Shown piece after piece: positions 27,592 through 35,132 of a stretch of 64,000 nucleotides of DNA. The notes beneath the pieces are model-generated. The model was not told the DNA's origin and made no database searches. It was given only the letters and a program-made list of their open reading frames with translations. Made by a program: the position numbers and the translations under genes. Position 1 is the stretch's first letter. The number at the start of each line of letters is the position of its first letter. The stretch is from GCA-2706205 sp964215955 (GTDB lineage: Bacteria > Bdellovibrionota > Bacteriovoracia > Bacteriovoracales > Bacteriovoracaceae). The DNA lies in contig CAXPDR010000031.1 of the NCBI GenBank assembly GCA_964215955.1, forward strand, positions 62,001 to 126,000, read 5' to 3'.

Positions 27592-29093
27592 TGTTAAGAG
27601 CAAAACCAATTTCAGGAGATTTGTTAAAACTTCAAAAAGAAATTCAGGGTTATGCTGATGAGTATGGATTAGATTATTTCCCACAAGTTTTTGAGATGTG
27701 CGATTACGATACTATAAATATTCTTGCAGCTCAGGGGGGATTTCCCATTCGTTATCCTCATTGGAAGTTTGGGATGGATTATGATCAGCTGTCTAAAGGT
27801 TATCGATACGGAATCCAAAAAATTTACGAGATGGTTATTAACACTGATCCTTGCTATGCCTATCTTTTGGAAGTCAATAATTGGTTAGATCAGAAATTAG
27901 TAATGGCCCACGTTTATGGACATAATGATTTCTTTAAGAACAATATGTGGTTTTCTAATACTAATAGAAAAATGATGGATGTCATGGCAAATCATGGATC
28001 TAAAATTAGAAGATACATGGAAAAATATGGGCATAATAAAGTAGAGCTATTCATAGATAAGGTTCTTTCTATGGAAAACTTACTTGATATTAACCATTTA
28101 TTTGAGACTTCAGAAGTCATTGAGAGTAGAAACGAAAAAATGAGAAGATTCCACCAGGAGCAAGAAACTGGAGGTTATATGGTTGATGATAGATCTCAGG
28201 CATTGAAATCTTTTATGCGCTCTCAAGCTAGACAGAACAAAACTGAAACGCAAATTGAATCAGAAGAAGAATTAGTCGCAGAAAAAAACCTTTTTAAGGG
28301 TGAAAGAGATATTTTAAAATTTCTTATTGAAAATGCACCATTAGAGGACTGGGAGGCTGATGTATTAGCTTGTTTAAGAGAAGAAGCTTATTACTTTCTT
28401 CCCCAAAGAATTACCAAAATCATGAACGAGGGGTGGGCCTCTTATTGGCACTCTACTATAATGAATAATAGGGCCTTAGAACCATCTGAATTCATTGACT
28501 TTGCCACGAAGCATGCTGGTGTTATGGCCATGAGTAAAAAGAACATTAATCCATATAAAATTGGAATTGAATTGTTTAGAGATATCGAATATCGCTGGAA
28601 TACAGGTCGATTTGGAAAAGAATATAATGAATGCTCAAATATGTATGATAAAGAACATTGGGATACTAAAGCCAATTTAGGTAGGGAAAAAATATTTGAG
28701 ATAAGAAAGTCTCATAATGATATTTCTTTTATCAACGAGTTTTTAACTCCTGAATTTTGTAATCGACAACAAATCTTTACATATAAATACAATCCTAGAT
28801 CAGGAAGAATGGAAATTGATACCCGAGACTTCCAGGCAATAAAACAAAAACTTCTTACACAATTGACTAATTTTGGTTCTCCAATTATTCAAGTTGAAGA
28901 TGCAAATTATAAGAATAGAAAAGAACTTCTCTTAAAACATATTCATTATGGAGTTGATCTTGATATGCAGTTTGCCGCAGAAACTATGAGTAACCTTTAT
29001 TTCATGTGGAAAAGACCCATTAATCTCACTACTCAATATGAAGAAAAAGAAGTTGTCTTTAATTTCGACGGAAAAGAATTAAAAGTCTTATAA
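27591..29093 (+). CDS. spoVR: SpoVR family protein (YcgB-like)
   Basis: The 500-residue protein matches SpoVR/YcgB throughout. It has an N-terminal YGLDYFPQVFEMCDYDTIN, the histidine-rich AHVYGHNDFFKNN segment (about 103-115), LPQRITKIMNEGWASYWH (about 263-280) with conserved His and Glu residues, and DIEYRWNTGRFG (about 330). In Bacillus, SpoVR affects spore cortex formation; in non-spore formers it works with PrkA and YeaH in an unknown way. No membrane segments are present. Its last 35 bases overlap the convergent matrixin gene. Confidence 0.93.
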   Translation: MLRAKPISGDLLKLQKEIQGYADEYGLDYFPQVFEMCDYDTINILAAQGGFPIRYPHWKFGMDYDQLSKGYRYGIQKIYEMVINTDPCYAYLLEVNNWLDQKLVMAHVYGHNDFFKNNMWFSNTNRKMMDVMANHGSKIRRYMEKYGHNKVELFIDKVLSMENLLDINHLFETSEVIESRNEKMRRFHQEQETGGYMVDDRSQALKSFMRSQARQNKTETQIESEEELVAEKNLFKGERDILKFLIENAPLEDWEADVLACLREEAYYFLPQRITKIMNEGWASYWHSTIMNNRALEPSEFIDFATKHAGVMAMSKKNINPYKIGIELFRDIEYRWNTGRFGKEYNECSNMYDKEHWDTKANLGREKIFEIRKSHNDISFINEFLTPEFCNRQQIFTYKYNPRSGRMEIDTRDFQAIKQKLLTQLTNFGSPIIQVEDANYKNRKELLLKHIHYGVDLDMQFAAETMSNLYFMWKRPINLTTQYEEKEVVFNFDGKELKVL

Positions 29094-29838
29094 GATAGGC
29101 CAGAAATAATCCTAGAAAGATTGATAAACCCCATGGTGTTTTAGACGTCGGGTTTGTGTAGGGGGCTGCTGCAATTGCGCCGCAGTTTCCTAAGATACTA
29201 GCTCCAAAAATATCTAATTCTGATTCATGAGGATATAGGTAGGTAACACCATCAACATCATCCTGACCAAGCCACTCTTGATATTTACCAGAAACAGAGT
29301 AATACATAAGACTTTCTTGATATTCAGAATGTCCAAGGCCAAAAGCATGGCCTATTTCATGGGCAATGACGGCCTCTAATTCACTGTCTGAATAAGTCGG
29401 GAGTTTTGACTCTGAGTGTGCATTAAGGATAAGTACTGATTTGCATGTTGAACCTGAACAAGTGGATTGGGCAGATCCAAGAATAGAACTATTACTAAAG
29501 TCAGTTGCTGTTGTATTGCATCCAGCTAAGATTGAATTATTAGGTACCTTTTCTAAAGCTGTAGAATGGGTATCACTAGAAATATCTATATCTGATCGAA
29601 CTCCTTTAACGTTTAAGAAAAGGGATGATGTTGGAACTGAATTCCAATAATATTTTACTGCAGATTTAACTAAGCCTTTAAATTGTGCAATAGTCATACC
29701 TGCCCCGGTACAAGAAGTATTTGCTATGTAAATATTGATTTCTGTTTTATTAAACCCTTTTCCTGTACTAGAGTTTAAGGTCCATGCGTAAAGATGGGAG
29801 TTCATAAATAATAATATAAATATAAAGAACTTTAGCAT
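29059..29838 (-). CDS. Secreted matrixin-type metalloprotease with hydrophobic C-terminal tail
   Basis: The 259-residue protein has a signal peptide (KFFIFILLFMNSHLYA), about 130 residues of metzincin-type fold, and the zinc motif HEIGHAFGLGH (about 163-173, HExxHxxGxxH). A Met-turn candidate, SLMYYS, follows about ten residues later, as in matrixins. The last about 25 residues form a hydrophobic helix (WGLSIFLGLFLAYLIRLLIL) followed by FRRN. That is a C-terminal anchor or sorting-type tail, preceded by a Cys in GNCGAI. The substrate is unknown; a role in digesting prey or host protein is only a guess. It is third in a minus-strand run of exported proteins. Confidence 0.82.
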   Translation of the reverse strand: MLKFFIFILLFMNSHLYAWTLNSSTGKGFNKTEINIYIANTSCTGAGMTIAQFKGLVKSAVKYYWNSVPTSSLFLNVKGVRSDIDISSDTHSTALEKVPNNSILAGCNTTATDFSNSSILGSAQSTCSGSTCKSVLILNAHSESKLPTYSDSELEAVIAHEIGHAFGLGHSEYQESLMYYSVSGKYQEWLGQDDVDGVTYLYPHESELDIFGASILGNCGAIAAAPYTNPTSKTPWGLSIFLGLFLAYLIRLLILFRRN

Positions 29839-29844
29839 CCGGCT

Positions 29845-30408
29845 TTACCTAAAGAAGTTAAAGGTTAATAAATAATTATGGGCCCTATTATCCATTTCTT
29901 GAAAACTCATAGTTTGAAAATCAAAACGGATTCCATATTTTTTGTTTGTAAATATATACTCAAAACCTGTATTTAAAGTTGTATAGTAGCTTACAACCGT
30001 TTCATCTGGTGAAGGGAATTTTGTTGAACCTGTACCATTTTTTAATTTTGCGCTTCCTCCTTGACCATGAAGCCGATACCAATTGTTAGATAAACCATAA
30101 CGAAGGGCAAATGTTGGAGTGAGAACATAGAGGAAATTATAGTTTAAGTGGATAATATCTTTTTTGGTATTTTTGGCCGTATCTGTGAAGTAAGTAAAGC
30201 CGGCTTCGGGCATAAAATAGTGTGGCCCGCTAAGACTAAGCTGAGTTCCCAGTCCAAAATAAGGGTTTAAATCAAATTTTTGAGTATCTCCTGAGGTGTT
30301 AGTTTGGACCTTATTAAAATAGGGCACATACGTTCCCGTATGGAGACTGTAAGCTTTTGAGCTTAGCGGAGTAAAAAAGTATAGTAAGGAAATTAAAACT
30401 AACTTCAT
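29845..30408 (-). CDS. Small predicted outer-membrane beta-barrel protein
   Basis: The about 187-residue product starts at the ATG (30408), one codon inside an in-frame TTG. A signal peptide (MKLVLISLLYFFTPLSSKAYS) precedes roughly eight alternating amphipathic strands rich in Tyr, Phe and Gly (YFGLGTQLSLSGPHYFMPEA, GIRFDFQTMSF). The end is FNFFR, slightly unusual because an Arg follows the terminal aromatic. An eight-stranded barrel fits the size. It sits six bases before the matrixin gene, so the two are probably co-expressed. No family is recognised. Confidence 0.65.
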   Translation of the reverse strand: MKLVLISLLYFFTPLSSKAYSLHTGTYVPYFNKVQTNTSGDTQKFDLNPYFGLGTQLSLSGPHYFMPEAGFTYFTDTAKNTKKDIIHLNYNFLYVLTPTFALRYGLSNNWYRLHGQGGSAKLKNGTGSTKFPSPDETVVSYYTTLNTGFEYIFTNKKYGIRFDFQTMSFQEMDNRAHNYLLTFNFFR

Positions 30409-30447
30409 CAAGAAATTTTAGCAATTTTAAAATGTTCAGGGCAAGTG

Positions 30448-31821
30448 TTATTTCACAATTTGAATCAAATTATTGTCCAGCTCTTTGATATAACGTTGTT
30501 CAACTAAAACTTCTTCTTGAATAGGATTATCATACTTTTTATTTGCTAATTCTTTACTTAGGCCTTTTAGTCCAGTATGGATTTTCTTCTTTGAATCAAT
30601 TTCTGTGATTAAACTTTCCCAAGAGTTCATTGCTATTAGTAACCAACAATTAATTCCATCTTTCGCATTACAACTTTGGTTGGCATATTTGATAATATTA
30701 TCTTCATCTTTTTGGATTAGACTATTAAAAACTCTAATTTGAGCAATTTCAAGCGGTGCTGACTTGTTATTTATAGATGCTATTTTGTTAAGATAAATCT
30801 TTGTTGCATTATGCTTATTGGCCATAGTTAAAAAAGCGGCCATAAGGGTGTATGCTTCTACGCGTTTTGATTTGTGAAATTCTGTTTTTTGAAGAAAGTT
30901 TATTCCTTCATCCCATTTCTCTAATTTCCACGCAAGAGGTAGAAGCCTGTCTATCGCATTTTTGGAGTTTGTTTTGGTGTTTAGAGCCAATTTGAATTGG
31001 GCATATGCTAATTCAAACTTTTTTCGAGCAAGAAGTATATTTCCTTTGAATACTTCTGCGTTAGCTGTAGAAATAGTACTTAGCAGTTTAAAAGACCTGA
31101 CAAGATCATTATCTCTGTAATAATTAAATCCTATGAGTTCTCTTTTAATTGTGTCTTCTAGTACTTCTTTACCTAAGAACTGGAATCGGGGAATAAGTTC
31201 CTTTTGTTGACTTAGATAAAGTGATAACTTCAAAATAGTCGTAATATCTTCTTTTGCAATGTTTTCAATATTTATTTCTTTAAAAATATTTTCGACATAA
31301 TTTTCATCTTTTGTAATTTTCATGTTAACGAGAACATTCATCCAAGCAAGGTTGGAAGGAGAGTAGCCAATGCTTGCATCTTTACAAGTTCTCCAGCTTT
31401 TCTTGATATTCTTTTCATCTTCTAGAATTAAATAAGAAATGACTTTCATAAAGCAAACCTTAGCCTGGGTGGTAAATTCACTCATTTCTATTTGATTTAA
31501 GATATTTAGAGTTTCTCTATAATTTCCCTCAATGAAGTATATTGTAGCAAGATATCTGTATTGGATAGCCTTAGTAAAATTAGAAGTTATGGTTGCTTCT
31601 TTTAAAAGAATTTTTGCCTGGTCTAATTGACCATTTAGTATATGAAATTTAATTTCTCTTAAAAAGTCTTGGGACTTTTGAATGTCTAAATTTGACCTTA
31701 CTATACTGTTATTCATAGACTCAATTCGACCATCTGGGTATTTAAAAACACCTCTTTTATATGGTCTAGCATAAATATATAGCGAGTTAATAAGGATAAA
31801 AATGCCCAATATTAGTTTCAT
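30448..31821 (-). CDS. Exported helical-repeat (TPR-like) protein
   Basis: The 457-residue protein has a signal peptide (KLILGIFILINSLYIYA) and is then almost entirely helical. It shows TPR-like 34-residue spacing, for example AKILLKEATITSNFTKAIQY, RYLATIYFIEGNYRETLNIL (about 87-106), and AYAQFKLALNTKTNSKNAID (about 270). Such arrays usually hold protein complexes together. It opens the minus-strand run that continues with the barrel and the matrixin protease, suggesting a periplasmic or outer-membrane partner for them. It is divergent from the 553-codon exported protein 38 bases away. Confidence 0.65.
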   Translation of the reverse strand: MKLILGIFILINSLYIYARPYKRGVFKYPDGRIESMNNSIVRSNLDIQKSQDFLREIKFHILNGQLDQAKILLKEATITSNFTKAIQYRYLATIYFIEGNYRETLNILNQIEMSEFTTQAKVCFMKVISYLILEDEKNIKKSWRTCKDASIGYSPSNLAWMNVLVNMKITKDENYVENIFKEINIENIAKEDITTILKLSLYLSQQKELIPRFQFLGKEVLEDTIKRELIGFNYYRDNDLVRSFKLLSTISTANAEVFKGNILLARKKFELAYAQFKLALNTKTNSKNAIDRLLPLAWKLEKWDEGINFLQKTEFHKSKRVEAYTLMAAFLTMANKHNATKIYLNKIASINNKSAPLEIAQIRVFNSLIQKDEDNIIKYANQSCNAKDGINCWLLIAMNSWESLITEIDSKKKIHTGLKGLSKELANKKYDNPIQEEVLVEQRYIKELDNNLIQIVK

Positions 31822-31859
31822 GTTTAACTTATCGTGACTTAATTTCGATAAATGAATAA

Positions 31860-33521
31860 ATGAAAAAGTTTTACTATATATGTGTCATATTTTTCCTCAG
31901 TTTTTTCACCTTTCAATCTGTATTGGCCTTAAGACCTATTGAAGGAATTATCTTTGGAAATGTAGATGACGTAAGGCAAATCGATCCACTTAGAGGTTCA
32001 TTAACCCCCGAGTATATTACTGGAGATGAATCTGCAGAAAATATTAGTCTTATTGATAATTATATAGGAACCTTTAAACAAGGGACAAACCTTCACTATA
32101 GATGTGAAAAAGATTTAAAACTTAATTATCTCACAAAGTGGGATTTATCTAGTGCTTCAAGGTCGATTGTTGCAACATTACAATACATAGGGATCGATTT
32201 AACAGTTAAGGCCATAGCTTATTATGCCAAGAAACTTGAGTATACTGAAGAGCAATATGAGAACTTAACATATAATCTGGTTAACAATATGTGTTCTCAA
32301 AACATTTCAGTGTATTCTGTGGATCTCATAAGGGATAATTTTTCACAGCAGTGGAAAAGAAGTACATTTGGAGAAATAGATCTAGCTAATAATCCCTATT
32401 TTGATGATTATATTAAAAAGGTTCATAATCGAGTAAGTGTTGTTGAGCGAGAATTTGATTACACTATTAGAAATTTTAGAGCATTTTGTTCTTGGAATGG
32501 AGATACAACTGACTATAGAATGTTGGTTCCTTATTTAAAATCACCCTATATTATGTCTTATATTTTTAATCATCTTGATAGAAAAAAAATTCAAATAGAA
32601 ACTAAAACTAGAGAAGTTATTCTTAGTGAAAATGAAAAGGCGATACAGGTAGGATGTGAAGATTTAGTTTGCAGAAGAAGAAACGAGTTTGAGTTTAATC
32701 GGGTATTTCCTCGTATGATTGGAAGCACTTCTTTGCGGGATGACTTAGAAACTATATATTGTGATCACTATGTTAATTTGAGATATAAAAGGGATAAAGC
32801 AAATAAAAAAATAATTAAATGGCTTGATGAACAGATTTATGAAGAACCAAAAATTGAAGCTTTAAATTTTTTAGCTCTATTAACTAAAACTCCTGATACC
32901 GTAGTGCTTGCGGATAGTTATGATGAAATCGAAAAATTTATTTATAATAATATAAAGTTTAGATGGGACAATTGGGCCGAGAAAAAAGTGAATAAGTTAA
33001 GTACCGAGCATCTCTATGAAGAATCTTTAAAAATCGAATTAGTAGAGCAAGCTGGTAGTAAACAAGTTAAAAACTATGGTCTCAATGTTTTGTTTGATAT
33101 TGGTTTAAGTGAACTTGATCGTGTACTTGTGGATGTTGATAAAATTGATGCGAGGTTTTACCTAAGGTTTAGCGAAAAAGAATTAGCTTATTATAAAGAG
33201 CGGTCCAGGTATTTTTATAATAATTCTAAGTACGAGAAAAGGCAGGAACTTTTAAATCAATTAGTTAAAAATATAAGACATCAGGTTATAAAACGGGAGA
33301 AGTATTTTAAAATTCCTGTTTGGAATGAAGAAATGTATGGAATAATTGCACAGGAAGTCATGAAGCAACTTGATCTTTATCGTGCCAGAAAATTTCGGTT
33401 TGAATCCAAAAAAGCAGTTTTAATTCCCGTTAAGTTTAGATTCGGGGTTTTTGCACTGCAATATATTGCCAAGAAAAGAAAATACTTAGAAAACTCTAAG
33501 AAAGCGTTGACTTTTAATTAA
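31860..33521 (+). CDS. Exported protein of unknown function
   Basis: The 553 residues begin with a signal peptide (KKFYYICVIFFLSFFTFQSVLA). The mature protein is rich in charged and aromatic residues and mostly helical. Cysteines are spaced as possible pairs (VGCEDLVCRRR at about 265-273, YRCEKD, NMCSQN). I find no enzyme motif and do not recognise the family. It is 20 bases upstream of the sigma-factor gene, so the two may be co-transcribed, although function gives no reason for that. Confidence 0.6.
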   Translation: MKKFYYICVIFFLSFFTFQSVLALRPIEGIIFGNVDDVRQIDPLRGSLTPEYITGDESAENISLIDNYIGTFKQGTNLHYRCEKDLKLNYLTKWDLSSASRSIVATLQYIGIDLTVKAIAYYAKKLEYTEEQYENLTYNLVNNMCSQNISVYSVDLIRDNFSQQWKRSTFGEIDLANNPYFDDYIKKVHNRVSVVEREFDYTIRNFRAFCSWNGDTTDYRMLVPYLKSPYIMSYIFNHLDRKKIQIETKTREVILSENEKAIQVGCEDLVCRRRNEFEFNRVFPRMIGSTSLRDDLETIYCDHYVNLRYKRDKANKKIIKWLDEQIYEEPKIEALNFLALLTKTPDTVVLADSYDEIEKFIYNNIKFRWDNWAEKKVNKLSTEHLYEESLKIELVEQAGSKQVKNYGLNVLFDIGLSELDRVLVDVDKIDARFYLRFSEKELAYYKERSRYFYNNSKYEKRQELLNQLVKNIRHQVIKREKYFKIPVWNEEMYGIIAQEVMKQLDLYRARKFRFESKKAVLIPVKFRFGVFALQYIAKKRKYLENSKKALTFN

Positions 33522-33541
33522 TAAATACCATCTTTTAGTGT

Positions 33542-34582
33542 ATGAATAACAACGTGAAAAATAAAAAATCAGATCCTATTGTTGAAGTACTAGATGCAGA
33601 AGACTTAAACGAGTTAGAAGATGAAACCGAAGATATTGAATCTGATATCATTGATTTAGCTGAACTAGAAAACAGTACCCAAATTGAAATTATCCAAGAA
33701 TTATTACCGGCCATTTCTGCTGGAACGAGCTTAGTTTCAAATAAATCTAAACCTGTAGACTCCCTATATCAGTACATTCAAGAGATCTCAAAGTATAAAT
33801 TACTCTCTAAAGAAGAAGAGCAAGAATTGGTGCAAAAACTCCAAGAAACAGGGGATATTGAGATTGCTAAGAAGTTGGTTATGGCCAATTTAAGACTTGT
33901 TGTGAAAATTGCTATGGAATATAAGAGTGCATATAAAAATGTGATGGATCTTATTCAGGAGGGGAATATTGGATTGATGAAGGCTGTATCTAAATACAAT
34001 CCTGAAAAAGGTGCAAAACTCTCTTATTATGCAAGTTGGTGGATTAAGTCTTATATTTTAAAGTTTATTTTGGATAATTTTCGTTTAATAAAAATTGGTA
34101 CAACGGCTGAACAAAAAAAGCTTTTTTACAATTTAATGCGTGAAAAAGAGAGACTTCAAAATCAAGGAATTGAGCCTGAGACTAAGCTTCTTTCTGAAAC
34201 CCTTGGAGTTTCGGAGAAATCAGTAGAAGAAATGTCTTTAAGGTTGAGTTCTAAAGGCTCAGAAGTCAGTATAGACACTCCTGTTGGTGATGGAGGCAGC
34301 GGTGGTTTTATCTCAGATCTACTTGAGGATAATACCGAAGGGTTAGAAGATGCTCTTGCTCATCAACAAGGCTTAAAACTGTTAGAAGAAAATCTAGAGA
34401 ACTTTATAAAGGACTTAAAACCAAGGGACCAAGAAATCTTTAAAAAACGGTTACTTAGTGAGGTTCCGCCATCTCTTCAGAGTATTGCAGATGATTATGG
34501 AGTTTCTAGAGAAAGAATCAGACAAATTGAAGCCCGACTTTTGGACAAATTAAAGGTTTACATGTCTGACTTTATACGTTAA
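33542..34582 (+). CDS. rpoH: RNA polymerase sigma-32-type (RpoH-like) sigma factor
   Basis: The 346-residue protein has all core sigma regions: 1.2/2 (LYQYIQEISKYKLLSKEEEQ, NLRLVVKIAMEYKS, DLIQEGNIGLMKAVSKYNP), the RpoH-like SYYASWWIKSYILKFILDNF, and region 4 with LQSIADDYGVSRERIRQIEA (about 317-336). The YASWWIK-Y segment places it in the sigma-32 family, which transcribes heat-shock genes. An acidic N-terminal extension of about 65 residues (ELEDETEDIESDI) is absent from E. coli RpoH (284 residues). The start ATG has no clear ribosome site. It is followed by rpsO and pnp. Confidence 0.88.
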   Translation: MNNNVKNKKSDPIVEVLDAEDLNELEDETEDIESDIIDLAELENSTQIEIIQELLPAISAGTSLVSNKSKPVDSLYQYIQEISKYKLLSKEEEQELVQKLQETGDIEIAKKLVMANLRLVVKIAMEYKSAYKNVMDLIQEGNIGLMKAVSKYNPEKGAKLSYYASWWIKSYILKFILDNFRLIKIGTTAEQKKLFYNLMREKERLQNQGIEPETKLLSETLGVSEKSVEEMSLRLSSKGSEVSIDTPVGDGGSGGFISDLLEDNTEGLEDALAHQQGLKLLEENLENFIKDLKPRDQEIFKKRLLSEVPPSLQSIADDYGVSRERIRQIEARLLDKLKVYMSDFIR

Positions 34583-34659
34583 AACCTTCACTCATAATTT
34601 TATTTGAAGCTCGGTTTGGAAAATAATTTCCTTTCTTGGCTCAAATCGTAGGAGATAAA

Positions 34660-34926
34660 ATGTTAACAAAACAACAAACAGCTGAAATCGTAGCAAAATT
34701 TGGTGGAACTGAAAAAAACTCTGGGAAAACAGAAGTTCAAGTTGCACTTATTACTGCAAAAATTAATTACCTTGCGGATCACTTTGCTGATCATAAACAT
34801 GACTACCACTCTAAAAGAGGTCTTATGAAAATGATTGGTAAAAGAAGAAGATTATTAAAGTATCTTAACACTAATAGTCCAGAAAGATATCAAGCAGTAA
34901 TTAAAGAGTTAGGATTAAGAAAATAA
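34660..34926 (+). CDS. rpsO: 30S ribosomal protein S15
   Basis: The 88-residue protein MLTKQQTAEIVAKFGG... matches S15, with the conserved GKTEVQVALIT and HDYHSKRGL segments and the C-terminal RRRLLKYLN. I place the start at the ATG at 34660, preceded by AGGAG at spacing six, not the in-frame TTG eight codons upstream. S15 binds the central domain of 16S rRNA. The 77-base leader contains a small hairpin (GGAAA...TTTCC at 34618-34631), which might take part in S15 autoregulation as in E. coli. A strong terminator follows. Confidence 0.97.
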   Translation: MLTKQQTAEIVAKFGGTEKNSGKTEVQVALITAKINYLADHFADHKHDYHSKRGLMKMIGKRRRLLKYLNTNSPERYQAVIKELGLRK

Positions 34927-34952
34927 TTTCAATTCGAAATTCTTATAAAAAT

Positions 34953-34980
34953 AAGGGCCTTTTTAGGCCCTTTTTTATTT
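34953..34980 (+). terminator. Rho-independent terminator after rpsO
   Basis: AAGGGCCT pairs with AGGCCCTT around a four-T loop, followed by a T tract. It separates rpsO from the pnp leader, as in many bacteria where rpsO and pnp are partly uncoupled. Confidence 0.93.
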
Positions 34981-35020
34981 TAAATACGTGATAAATTTTA
35001 TAGAATTTCAACAAATTAAC

Positions 35021-35113
35021 TAAGAGTTTGAAATGTATGTTTCAAAGGATACGTGAAGGTAGAAGATTAGCTTTTATCTTGACCTATCTTTTTAAGCAGC
35101 TTTCAAACTCTTA
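35021..35113 (+). promoter_or_regulatory. pnp leader with a long-range stem and a competing short hairpin
   Basis: TAAGAGTTTGAAA (35021-35033) is perfectly complementary to TTTCAAACTCTTA (35101-35113), closing a 67-base loop. Inside, AGGT and AAGAT can pair with ATCTT and ACCT to form a nested hairpin. The left arm can alternatively pair with a nearer TTTCAAA (35040-35046), giving a 7-bp hairpin with a six-base loop. The long stem ends ten bases before the AGGAG ribosome site of pnp. E. coli pnp is autoregulated through a leader stem cut by RNase III; a similar role here is inferred. Confidence 0.7.
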
Positions 35114-35132
35114 AATAACATTAGGAGTAAAA

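Noticed and set aside
34636..34659. An N-terminal extension of S15 from a TTG
   Set aside because: AGGAG stands just before the ATG at 34660, and S15 proteins start with MLTK/MSLS-type sequence; the extra residues are the untranslated leader.
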